Shown here: piece by piece, positions 17,553 through 24,984 of the stretch
How positions within the stretch are numbered: position 1 is the first letter of the stretch
Layout: every line of letters begins with the position of its first letter
Assembly: GCF_009908265.2 (NCBI RefSeq)
Contig: NZ_JAAATX020000003.1
Span: 186,001 to 250,000, forward strand
Direction of reading: 5' to 3'
Source: Paragemmobacter amnigenus
GTDB lineage: Bacteria; Pseudomonadota; Alphaproteobacteria; Rhodobacterales; Rhodobacteraceae
Length of the DNA: 64,000 nt
The notes under the pieces: generated by a model
Database searches by the model: none
Seen by the model: the letters and a program-made list of their open reading frames with translations, nothing else
What the model was told of the DNA's origin: nothing
Position numbers and translations under genes: made by a program

Positions 17553-18158
17553 ATGAACGAAGAAACCCAGTCCATCGTGCAGTTGATCCGCTCCGACATG
17601 ATTGGCTTTGCCGTGTCGGGGAAGGTCGGAAAAAGCAAACTGCAACCCCGCATTGCCCAAGTGCTGTCCTCATCGGGCTATGACGTGGACCGTGAAGACA
17701 TGAGTGGCTTCTTTCCGGCCGGACTTCCGGCTTGGCGTGACAAAACGACCGGTGCAATCGTTGCAACCACGGCCAGACGCCGCATCGATCTAGTCATTCG
17801 CAAGCACGGTTCAGTCGTGTGTTTGATCGAGACCGAGTCCGACTTGAACGACCTTCGCGAACACGGTGTTTCAGGCCGATCCGATCATTATGACGTCTTC
17901 AGCATGGCCAGAAGCGCCGCAGGGGCCTGGTTCGACTCCTACAAATCTTTGGAGCGGATGGCAGCGGCAGCATGGTATGCAACCGGTCGCAGGGAGGACG
18001 CGCTGGCTGATCTGAGATCAGAGCTACCCGAAGATCACAATCCTGCAGGTTTCGGACTGATACTCGTCACTGGCTCTAGCCGCGCCTTGGACCGCCGCAT
18101 TCTTTCTCCGCGCTTGAAGTCTCTCGGGGCGAACCTTGTCAGTGTAACCGCGAGGTAA
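17553..18158 (+). CDS. Hypothetical protein with a possible D...ExE nuclease motif
   Basis: 201 aa. No family recognised. A strand pair RRIDLVIRKHG followed by VVCLIETESDLND places D79 and E93-T-E95 as in PD-(D/E)XK folds where the Lys is replaced, similar to the D...ExE site of BamHI. Upstream, SKLQPRIAQVLSSSGYDV resembles the N-terminal helix of such folds. There is no clear Shine-Dalgarno sequence, only TTGGG before the ATG. The nuclease reading is an inference. Confidence 0.6.
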   Translation: MNEETQSIVQLIRSDMIGFAVSGKVGKSKLQPRIAQVLSSSGYDVDREDMSGFFPAGLPAWRDKTTGAIVATTARRRIDLVIRKHGSVVCLIETESDLNDLREHGVSGRSDHYDVFSMARSAAGAWFDSYKSLERMAAAAWYATGRREDALADLRSELPEDHNPAGFGLILVTGSSRALDRRILSPRLKSLGANLVSVTAR

Positions 18159-18221
18159 TACTGCCTTGTGCAGGCCATCTCGGCACCTTTCGTCCCACAG
18201 GCGCGACCGTGCCGCAGCATT

Positions 18222-18250
18222 CTGCCCCGCTCTGCGTCAAAGCGGGGCAG
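18222..18250. terminator. Stem-loop between convergent genes
   Basis: CTGCCCCGCT and AGCGGGGCAG pair perfectly around a nine-base loop between the convergent genes ending at 18158 and 18299. It could terminate both directions; neither side has a long U-tract. Confidence 0.55.
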
Positions 18251-18298
18251 CATCAAGAGGCAACTTGTAGCAAGTGAGCACGACGAATGGCGTCGCGG

Positions 18299-19015
18299 TC
18301 AGTTCATCACTTCAAAATTGATGGGCCAATGAATCGATGACCAATCCTCCTGCAATTCAGCCAGATCAGCAGTAGCCAGCGCTTTCAGAGCATAGCACTT
18401 GACACCCAGACCTTGCAGTCGTTCGTGAAGATCTCCAGCAATTTTACGTGCGGGTTCAAAGACCATGCTCATCTGCTCGATGGGCTTGCCAACGCACCTA
18501 CCCATCACCTGCTGAAGGGCATAAATCCGCCATTCAAGCCCACCAGCCGAGATCGTGCAGTCCAACTCACGCCGGAGAGAATCCACCTTGTTTTGCGCAT
18601 CTTGTGCAGCCCATTCCTTCAGAGAAAGTTTCTCCTCAAGCACTGCAATCTTGTTTTTGATGGACATAAAATCGGCGAAAACATCAGAAGCCATGTCCAC
18701 TGCCTCACAGTAGTCGACATACTTCGATCGGATAGCCGCAACATCTACGGCGACCGCATGTTCCTTCTCGTGGCGACACTTCGCTTTTGCATCTTCGGCA
18801 ATATATGCCAGCAGCCCAGTGTTCTCGATGTTGACCGCCCATTCACGCACCGCGGCCAACAGACGCTCGTTCACATACCAAGAGCCACGGCTGTCATCCC
18901 ACATGGCCGTAGGAAACTGCCCTACGAAAAGAGCAGTCGCTGCGCTGTCGAACCGCACCCACGCTCCCGGTGCTTTTTCCTTCAAAGAAATTTCCTCAAT
19001 GATGATGGCTGCCAC
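18299..19015 (-). CDS. Hypothetical protein with coiled coil, 238 aa
   Basis: Starts with GTG at 19015, preceded by GGGAG. Not recognised. The N-terminal third has a compact alpha/beta look (WVRFDSAATALFVGQFP, then WDDSRGSWYVNERLL). A coiled coil is likely around residues 110-145 (SIKNKIAVLEEKLSLKEWAA). Base composition is visibly lower in GC than the housekeeping genes, which suggests transfer. Its ribosome-binding site lies inside a stem-loop. Confidence 0.65.
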   Translation of the reverse strand: MAAIIIEEISLKEKAPGAWVRFDSAATALFVGQFPTAMWDDSRGSWYVNERLLAAVREWAVNIENTGLLAYIAEDAKAKCRHEKEHAVAVDVAAIRSKYVDYCEAVDMASDVFADFMSIKNKIAVLEEKLSLKEWAAQDAQNKVDSLRRELDCTISAGGLEWRIYALQQVMGRCVGKPIEQMSMVFEPARKIAGDLHERLQGLGVKCYALKALATADLAELQEDWSSIHWPINFEVMN

Positions 19016-19021
19016 GTGGTT

Positions 19022-19053
19022 TCTCCCGGTTTTGCTTCACTGCGACCGGGAGA
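19022..19053 (-). promoter_or_regulatory. Leader stem-loop covering the ribosome-binding site of the 18299-19015 gene
   Basis: On the minus strand TCTCCCGGT pairs with ACCGGGAGA, nine base pairs, 14-base loop; the second arm contains the GGGAG used by the GTG start seven bases on. Folding would hide the site. Confidence 0.45.
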
Positions 19054-19181
19054 TGGGTTGCGCTGGCTGACGCGGAAGAAAGTTTTCTGGACTTCCCCGA
19101 AGATATCTGGTGACAGCATCGAAACATGACCGCGGCGCATGCAATGATCCAAGAGGCGTCATGACTATTCGCCCGCCATCG

Positions 19182-19697
19182 TTACGTCATCAAGCTTCGG
19201 CACGTGTCTTCGATGGCGTGATCGTCCGGAATACTAACCAAGTCCCAAACATCCAGGACAGGCGGCGCGTCTTTCTCGCGGCCAAGGGCGTCCAGAAGCT
19301 CAAGGCGCGCGTGCTGAGAAGGAAGTTCTTCCGCAAGGCGGGCAAAGACGGCGCGGATGGTATCATTCTGCTCATGGCGTCCATATCGCGGACCGGACGA
19401 CCCCCAACCCATGTCGTGATCTAGGATAATGGTCTTCGCCAGATCGAGGTCCGAAAAGAAAGACAGACAGCCTGGTATGGGAAATCCGATACGCACAATC
19501 ACCCTAATGCCATGAAAGACAGAGACAATTGTCTGCGTCGGCAGACCCGTCCGTTCAAGCGCAAAGCTCAGGAACGGATCCGTCTCGGCCAAAACCCGAA
19601 GGATGGCATCATGAACCACCTGCTTGTCGACTTCTGCGCCAAGCCTGGCAAAGCATGAACTGATCATTTCGGAGAATGATTGCTCTGTTGGATGCAC
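19182..19697 (-). CDS. Hypothetical protein, 171 aa
   Basis: The start is placed at GTG 19697 because GAAGGGGGG lies five bases before it; a TTG 11 codons upstream is also open. Not recognised. No membrane segment, signal peptide or catalytic motif was seen. It contains IVSVFHGIRVIVRIGFPIPG and an acidic-rich C-terminus. It is the last of three small minus-strand orphan genes behind the recombinase operon, separated from the next by a strong stem-loop. Confidence 0.6.
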   Translation of the reverse strand: MHPTEQSFSEMISSCFARLGAEVDKQVVHDAILRVLAETDPFLSFALERTGLPTQTIVSVFHGIRVIVRIGFPIPGCLSFFSDLDLAKTIILDHDMGWGSSGPRYGRHEQNDTIRAVFARLAEELPSQHARLELLDALGREKDAPPVLDVWDLVSIPDDHAIEDTCRSLMT

Positions 19698-19751
19698 CGC
19701 GCCCCCCTTCTTATCCCACGTCCAAGCCAACTGCCGGCCGGACGCGAACGC

Positions 19752-19779
19752 ATCCGGCCCGGGCGACCCCGGGCCGGAT
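19752..19779. terminator. Strong stem-loop, 12-bp arms
   Basis: ATCCGGCCCGGG and CCCGGGCCGGAT around a CGAC loop, four bases downstream (minus strand) of the gene ending at 19784. No U-tract follows. Same stem start as the hairpins at 13942 and 25566. Confidence 0.6.
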
Positions 19780-19783
19780 TATT

Positions 19784-20206
19784 TCAGCGCATCGCGCGGC
19801 GGAGCCTGCCGATGATCTGCTCCGCCCGGATCTCGTCCAGAACCAGCTGGCGAAGCCGCCGGTAGTCTTGCAGCCGCGACCAGAAGACCCGCATCGCGTC
19901 CAGATCGGGATCATCCAGCGGATAATCGTCGGTCGACCCGCGCCGCGCGATCTCGACATAACCCGGCAGGTGCCGTCCGAAATGCGCGAGGATATGCGTG
20001 GCGAGGGTGACGAGCGGAGCCTCCTGCTCCGCCGCGAAGACCTCACCGGCCGCGAGTTCGGCCATCAGGTTGCGGATGGCACGCAGATCCGATCCCACAT
20101 CGAGGTCGACGCTGTCCCAGAGATCGGGAAGCAGACGCGCAGCCTGGATCGTCGCCACGACCTTGTCGTGGAGATCGGCAGTCTTCGGAAGAATGACCAT
20201 GATCAT
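19784..20206 (-). CDS. Hypothetical protein, 140 aa
   Basis: ATG preceded by AGGGGG. Not recognised. Helical, rich in Leu/Ala/Asp, with no membrane segment; features include HDKVVATIQAARLLPDLWD and a basic C-terminus ending RLRRAMR. It follows the 20280-20651 gene by 73 bases on the same strand, and both lie downstream of the recombinase genes, so it may be cargo or an accessory of that operon. Confidence 0.6.
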   Translation of the reverse strand: MIMVILPKTADLHDKVVATIQAARLLPDLWDSVDLDVGSDLRAIRNLMAELAAGEVFAAEQEAPLVTLATHILAHFGRHLPGYVEIARRGSTDDYPLDDPDLDAMRVFWSRLQDYRRLRQLVLDEIRAEQIIGRLRRAMR

Positions 20207-20279
20207 GGCCCCCTGTTTTCGACGGCGTTATGTGCCGCCCAAGACCGCGCCACCAAAACGAGGGTGACGCGGGTGCCGC

Positions 20280-20651
20280 TCATGCCGCGCGCTCCGGCAT
20301 GATGGACGGCGAAAGATCGGCAGGCAGGCCTCCGATGCGGTCGGCGAGGCCGTCGGACAGCATGCAGATCTCGTAAACGACGGGATCCGCAGGATCGATC
20401 GCCGCGAAATGGACGCTCTCGTCACAGTCTGGATCACCTACATGTTCGAGCGACAGCAGTCCGTGCAGAACCTTCAGTTCGCGGACATGTCGACGGGTCA
20501 GCTGACCATCAGACATCAGGTCAGCCACCAGCCTTGCTGTGCGGCGACGGGCAGGCAGACCGCCGAGAAGGAGCGACGCGTTGATCAGCGCGTCGCCGTT
20601 CTCGTAGACCCAGGCGAGCAGAAGGGCGATGGCAGGGTGAAAGTGAAGCAT
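20280..20651 (-). CDS. Hypothetical protein, 123 aa
   Basis: ATG at 20651 with GGGAG six bases before it. Not recognised. The N-terminal half (LHFHPAIALLLAWVYENG, then SLLLGGLPARRRTARLVADL) looks like an amphipathic helical domain, the C-terminal half is acidic. It is the first gene after the hairpin closing the recombinase operon and probably shares transcription with the 19784-20206 gene. Confidence 0.6.
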   Translation of the reverse strand: MLHFHPAIALLLAWVYENGDALINASLLLGGLPARRRTARLVADLMSDGQLTRRHVRELKVLHGLLSLEHVGDPDCDESVHFAAIDPADPVVYEICMLSDGLADRIGGLPADLSPSIMPERAA

Positions 20652-20777
20652 GCGGGATCTCCCGTTGTCCCGACCGCGGACCGGCCGGGTTCAAGCTCGC
20701 TCCCTCCTTCCGAGCGAAAGACAGAAAGACAGGACGAAAGCGCCCTGTGCGTGATCTTCCTCCGGGGTGTCCCGGCG

Positions 20778-20820
20778 TCCTTTGCCCGCGCCCCTCGCCT
20801 GCGGGGGTGCGGACAAAGGA
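20778..20820. terminator. Large stem-loop after the recombinase operon
   Basis: A 17-bp stem (20778-20794 with 20804-20820; two positions pair only as G-U in RNA) with a nine-base loop lies 27 bases downstream of the last recombinase gene. It is a plausible terminator or mRNA end structure without a U-tract. Confidence 0.6.
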
Positions 20821-20846
20821 AGACGGACACAAGCCTGTGTCTCTCC

Positions 20847-22232
20847 CTACTGCGTCTGATCCAGCAGAGCGTGCGCGGTGACCACGGCCGTCCTCGTCCG
20901 ACGCGCCGCAACATAGCGCATAAGGTGCTGCGTCTGCCGATGTCCGATCAGTTCCCGGGCCGCGACTTCGCCGCCAGGCATGAGTTCGGTGGCCGCCGTC
21001 GCAACGATGGCACGCATGCCATGCGCCCCAGTGCCGATTTGCGGCTTCATGGCGCGCGAGTACCATTGATAAACTGCCCGGGTTCCATCGTACTGCGTGA
21101 TCAGAGGCTTGCGGTCCCGCAGCGCCTTCGCTCTGAGTGCTACAAGCATGTCGGCAGGCGCATCTTGAAGGATGACCGCGTCGAAGAACGGATTCAGCCA
21201 GGCCGGCAGCATGGCATCAATCTCTACAGGGGCCGGAGAAGACGCTGATTTCTGCGTGAAATAGTGCAGGCGGTACTCTCCTGCATCTTCCTCCCAGAAG
21301 ACCGTCTCGCCGAACGTGTGCAGGCTGAAATCGAGGGGGCGCGCAGGGTCATAGCAGGACAATGCCATCGCCAAAGCCCGGTTGCGTGCCGCGTGCCGGT
21401 GATGCGGCGCGGCAATCCCATCCGCCCTCCGAAGCTCTTCCAAAGCCGCATCCCGGATGTCGTTCCGCGACGGCGCTTGATCCAGTGCCACCCATTTCTT
21501 CGGCCGCTGAGGGGCCTCCTTCCGGGCGAGTTCCGACATGGTCACATGCAGGGTCTTGATCAGCTCCTTCGGCATCCCGCAGTACCTGGCGAAGCGATGA
21601 AGCTCTTCGAAAGCCGAACGGATGTAAGCGTAGCGAGGCGTGCCGTCATTCTTGGCCGCGGACCGGGCGACGAGGTCCGCATAGAACGCCTGACGGGCGG
21701 CCAGATCATTCAGATCGATCTCGGCCCCCGCATTCCGCGCGCTGAAGGCAAACATGCACAGACGGTTCTCCAGCCGCGTGTAGATGCTGGGCGCGGGTGC
21801 CGGAATGTGGCGTTCCATGCCCATCCTCATCTCTTCCAACGCATCGCGCCATGCCGCGGGCAACTCGGCCACAGGAAGGGAAACCGCACGCTTGTAGTCG
21901 CGGTTCGGCCCCTTCGTGATACCGCGGAAGTTCTCCGCATGGGCAACCGCCTCCGCCGCCGCCCGCGCCATCCGGCTGAGCGAGGCCGAAGGGTTGAAAA
22001 GCTCCAGAGCCTCGGCAACCAGCGCAAGCTTTCCCGAAGTGTAGCCGTGCAGACGGGCGAAGCCGATGCAATGGCCCATGTCCACCTCTTCCGGCCCTTC
22101 CGTGTCCAGCCAGCGGACGAAGGGCTCCAGCGCGACGATCTGTTCCTCCGACAGGTCGTGAGACCGGGGATCGACGGCGATGCAGGCCATATGCGGCTCG
22201 CGCAGCAGGTGCTGTGCCTTGGCCGAGATCAT
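20847..22232 (-). CDS. Tyrosine-recombinase-like protein B
   Basis: 461 aa from the ATG at 22232, eight bases after AAGGAG and overlapping the stop of gene A as ATGA, so the two are translationally coupled. The C-terminal third has the recombinase pattern: RNRALAMALSCYDPARPLDF in the box I region, HGMRAIVATAATEL (His-x-x-Arg), ELIGHRQTQHLMRYVAA with the Gly-His and a terminal Tyr. The N-terminal 250 residues are helical, as in core-binding domains, but unusually long. It likely acts with protein A as a heteromeric DNA recombinase. Confidence 0.8.
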   Translation of the reverse strand: MISAKAQHLLREPHMACIAVDPRSHDLSEEQIVALEPFVRWLDTEGPEEVDMGHCIGFARLHGYTSGKLALVAEALELFNPSASLSRMARAAAEAVAHAENFRGITKGPNRDYKRAVSLPVAELPAAWRDALEEMRMGMERHIPAPAPSIYTRLENRLCMFAFSARNAGAEIDLNDLAARQAFYADLVARSAAKNDGTPRYAYIRSAFEELHRFARYCGMPKELIKTLHVTMSELARKEAPQRPKKWVALDQAPSRNDIRDAALEELRRADGIAAPHHRHAARNRALAMALSCYDPARPLDFSLHTFGETVFWEEDAGEYRLHYFTQKSASSPAPVEIDAMLPAWLNPFFDAVILQDAPADMLVALRAKALRDRKPLITQYDGTRAVYQWYSRAMKPQIGTGAHGMRAIVATAATELMPGGEVAARELIGHRQTQHLMRYVAARRTRTAVVTAHALLDQTQ

Positions 22233-24022
22233 TTCGACATCTCCTTCTCGCGCGCGTCGAGGACCTCGTAGGTATTGCGACGCAGCTTCTGCTTGTTGAT
22301 GAAGGCGTAGAACCGCCCGCAGACCGCCGGAGTGTTCCCGAGGAGTTCCGCCGCGATCGGCAGGTTCTCCCAAGAGATGTCCAGAAGACGGGTCGCCTGA
22401 CCGGCGCGGAAGCGATGCGCGGTCATGGTCAGCCCGCAGGCGGTCGAAGCCTCGAGCATGTAGGTATCGAAGCGCTGGCCGCTCATGCGGTCGGCGGCCT
22501 CAGGTGCAGGGAAAAGCCAGGGCAGGTTACGGCCACCGTCCAGAAGCGGACGAACGACCTTGATGTACCACTCGATAACTTCCGAACCATTGCCGGTGAT
22601 CGGCATGAGCGGGCGTTCCTTCTTCGTCTTGGTGTTCTCGGCCGGGATCCAAAAACGCCACTCCTTGAAGTTCCTGTCCGGGGCCAAGAGATGCGGCTCG
22701 GTCCCCAAAAGCTTCAGCTGGAGGATTGCGCCCTTGCGATCGGGTGACCCGCGAAGCGCAATGGCCGCGAACCCCGCAATTGTTCCGAAGGCAAGGAAAG
22801 TCGCCCGCTTGCGCCCTTTCAGTTCTGCAGGATTGCCACCGCATTCAGCCAGAATCGCCTCGGCCTTTTCACGGCAAAGAACATGGAGGTTTGCGAAGAT
22901 CTTTTCCCGCCGCTTGTCCGCCAGAAGGCGCATGCAAAACTCACGGGTCGCGGACCCCATCTCCTGACCCTTCACCCGCGCGCGCTTCAGCATCTCGTTC
23001 CCCCGCGAAACCTTCGCGGCATCCGAAACATCCACGCCATTGCGGGAGGCGACGGTGATGATGTCGGTCACATAGCGCAGCACGCTGCCGGGATTGATCG
23101 CATCCACCGCCCCGAGGCTGGCCTCGGCGGCAGACAGATAGGCGAACATGGCCTTACCGGTAACCAAAGAGGACAGGTCGTTGACCGCCCCAACCGGATA
23201 CCCCGCCTTGCCGAGCGTCGTCAGATAATGCCGGAACGAGGCACGATAGCGGTTCGTCGTGCTGACGCTCCGCGGCTCGATCGGCTCCCCCGAATTCTCG
23301 TCGATCCCCTTGTTCGATGCCTGCGCGATCCAGGCCGCAACCTGCGCTTCGAGATACTCCGGGACCGAGGCGCGGATGCGACGCGCCTCGACAAAGGTCC
23401 CCAGTGGTTCCGGCGGCAGCACCCGGTTCAGTTCGGGCAGCACGGCGCGATACCGCTCAATCGCGGCCAGTCCCCGCGACCACGAGGCACGCTGGTTATA
23501 GTGCAGAGAGGTCGCATCCAGACGATCCAGCGCATCCCGATCAGACAGGTGCCACGGCTCGAGGTCGAGCGTGCGCGACGCGGCCGCAAGGCGGTTGATC
23601 GCAACAAGGGAAACCCGCGCGACAGCTCCGCCCTGCTCGACGTTCTCCTTCAGGCAGGAGAGCAATTCGTACCAACCGTCGCGCCGCGCATTCAGCACCG
23701 CCCGACGATCCGCATCGCCCGAGGCCAACCGCAGCGCCGCCTGCACGCGCCGACGGAAATCCTTGTAGGCCGCAGGGGTCGCGATGTGGCCCGGGAAGGG
23801 GTTCGGGTGGCGCTTGCTGGACTTCGGAACGATCCGCGCCAGCGCCTCCTCCGTCGCCGGGATCGTATTCAGCGGCTCGCTCGGGATCAGGACGGTCAGC
23901 CGATTGACGGCGGCCGCGTATTCCGCCTTGCCCTTGGCCGCGCAGACATCGCGGACATCCTGCATGGTGAGCACGGCAGCGGCATCGCCGACGTTGGTGA
24001 AGGTCGAGTGGTTGATCTGCAT
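22229..24022 (-). CDS. Long tyrosine-recombinase-like protein A
   Basis: 597 aa from the ATG at 24022, behind AGGAAAGAG. The C-terminal 200 residues resemble a recombinase catalytic domain: FAAIALRGSPDRKGAILQLK in the box I position, WIPAENTKTKKERPLMPI as the beta-hairpin Lys strand, LTMTAHRFRAGQATRLLD (His-x-x-Arg) and AAELLGNTPAVCGRFYAFI, where the usual Gly-His is Gly-Asn and Tyr is present. About 390 residues precede it, far more than in phage integrases. One partner of a pair may be catalytically weaker, as in other multi-recombinase modules. Confidence 0.8.
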   Translation of the reverse strand: MQINHSTFTNVGDAAAVLTMQDVRDVCAAKGKAEYAAAVNRLTVLIPSEPLNTIPATEEALARIVPKSSKRHPNPFPGHIATPAAYKDFRRRVQAALRLASGDADRRAVLNARRDGWYELLSCLKENVEQGGAVARVSLVAINRLAAASRTLDLEPWHLSDRDALDRLDATSLHYNQRASWSRGLAAIERYRAVLPELNRVLPPEPLGTFVEARRIRASVPEYLEAQVAAWIAQASNKGIDENSGEPIEPRSVSTTNRYRASFRHYLTTLGKAGYPVGAVNDLSSLVTGKAMFAYLSAAEASLGAVDAINPGSVLRYVTDIITVASRNGVDVSDAAKVSRGNEMLKRARVKGQEMGSATREFCMRLLADKRREKIFANLHVLCREKAEAILAECGGNPAELKGRKRATFLAFGTIAGFAAIALRGSPDRKGAILQLKLLGTEPHLLAPDRNFKEWRFWIPAENTKTKKERPLMPITGNGSEVIEWYIKVVRPLLDGGRNLPWLFPAPEAADRMSGQRFDTYMLEASTACGLTMTAHRFRAGQATRLLDISWENLPIAAELLGNTPAVCGRFYAFINKQKLRRNTYEVLDAREKEMSK

Positions 24023-24044
24023 GACTGCTCTTTCCTTTTGTTGA

Positions 24045-24098
24045 CCTGCTTCTTTCGCCGCGCCCGTCACCTTGGGCGGGCGCGGCGAAAGAAGCAGG
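24045..24098. repeat. Perfect 22-bp inverted repeat, 10-base centre, in the recombinase leader
   Basis: Arms 24045-24066 and 24077-24098 are exact reverse complements (outer end CCTGCTTCTTTCGCCG). The site starts 23 bases upstream of the recombinase A start codon. It may be a recombination site, a regulator site, or an RNA hairpin limiting recombinase translation. Confidence 0.85.
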
Positions 24099-24157
24099 AT
24101 GCCTGGTTTGGGTTACTGGGTTGGATTTGCTTGTTTTGTTGGGGTTTTGCGGGCGGC

Positions 24158-24210
24158 TACACAAAGACCACGTGGTTTTTCCGACCCAAAAACAACGTGG
24201 TGTTTGTGTA
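24158..24210. repeat. 23-bp inverted repeat (21/23 matching) with 7-base centre
   Basis: Arms 24158-24180 and 24188-24210 match at 21 of 23 positions around CCGACCC; the inner ends are TTTTT and AAAAA and each arm carries a CACGT- or ACGTGG-type core. Inverted arms around a 6-8 base asymmetric centre are the classic layout of tyrosine-recombinase crossover sites. It lies in the recombinase operon between the 24214 stop and the 24045 palindrome. Confidence 0.8.
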
Positions 24211-24213
24211 TTG

Positions 24214-24786
24214 TCAGGACGGTGCAGACGCTGTTCCGGCGCTGCCGCGGCTGACGGCCTGAAGGGCATCGCCCGACCGAAGGCCACCCAGCCCCAGCGC
24301 ATTCGCAGCACGCCGTCCGGCGGTCTTTGCAGGCTCGATCAGCTCCGGCTTTACCGACGTTTCGACAACCTCTCCGTCACGACGATAGGCCGTCACAGCC
24401 TCACCCATCTGCCACGCCCGCACATCCCGCGGACGCCAGAGCCGGGTCATCTCGTTGATCGTCAGGGCCGGGGCCGGAAGCACGACACGCCCCCGCTTCT
24501 CCCGCCGCTTCAGCGCCTCAGACGTAATGTTCAGCGACGCCGCAAGGCTCTGGATCGTCACCAGCGGTTCCTTCAGTTCCGTCAGGATATCCCCGTGATG
24601 CGCCGGCTCGATCCCGTGCAGACAGCGGAAGACGTCCGCCCAGGCGATGTAGACAGGCGCTTTCTCCGACACGCGCATCAAGGGAAGGCGGTTCTTCTCG
24701 GCGAAAGCCCGCGCCGTCCGCGGATCGATCGCGCCCAGATGTTCGGCAAGCTGCCGAAGGTTCAAAGTGCCAAGGTCGTAGAGCAT
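24214..24786 (-). CDS. DNA-binding protein, excisionase/MerR-like HTH, recombinase-associated
   Basis: 190 aa from the ATG at 24786 (MLYDLGTLNLRQLAEHLGAI), six bases after GGAG; a second ATG four codons upstream is less well placed. Two HTH-like segments are visible: LNLRQLAEHLGAIDPRTARAF near the start and IQSLAASLNITSEALKRREK near residue 100. The C-terminal 50 residues look disordered. It precedes the recombinase pair and the two large inverted repeats, which fits a directionality factor or local regulator. Confidence 0.65.
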   Translation of the reverse strand: MLYDLGTLNLRQLAEHLGAIDPRTARAFAEKNRLPLMRVSEKAPVYIAWADVFRCLHGIEPAHHGDILTELKEPLVTIQSLAASLNITSEALKRREKRGRVVLPAPALTINEMTRLWRPRDVRAWQMGEAVTAYRRDGEVVETSVKPELIEPAKTAGRRAANALGLGGLRSGDALQAVSRGSAGTASAPS

Positions 24787-24855
24787 GTGGTTCTCCATTT
24801 CGTGGGAGATTGGTCGTTTCTGGTTGGGCAGAAATTCTGCGGCCTTGTCCGGGCC

Positions 24856-24984
24856 TCAGAATTCGAAGTCGTCCCAATCCAGCGGCTTCGCGACGCAGCC
24901 GATCATCCGACGATCGAGCAGCGACAGCTCATCGAAGTCGTGCTCGACGCCGCCGATGCCGGGGGTGAAGCTCATGTTCTTCAT
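24856..24984 (-). CDS. Small ORF, 42 aa, acidic
   Basis: Translation runs MKNMSFTPGIGGVEHDFDEL, then a DRRMIGCVAK stretch and an acidic aromatic tail WDDFEF. GGAG lies about eight bases before the ATG, and a second Met at codon 4 could also start. It sits 69 bases upstream of the DNA-binding gene, same strand, as apparent first gene of the recombinase operon. Coding status is supported only by the ribosome-binding site, context and a protein-like composition. Confidence 0.45.
   Translation of the reverse strand: MKNMSFTPGIGGVEHDFDELSLLDRRMIGCVAKPLDWDDFEF

Noticed and set aside
19110-19424. Plus-strand 104-aa frame
   Set aside because: It overlaps the minus-strand 171-aa gene, which has a better ribosome-binding site and composition.
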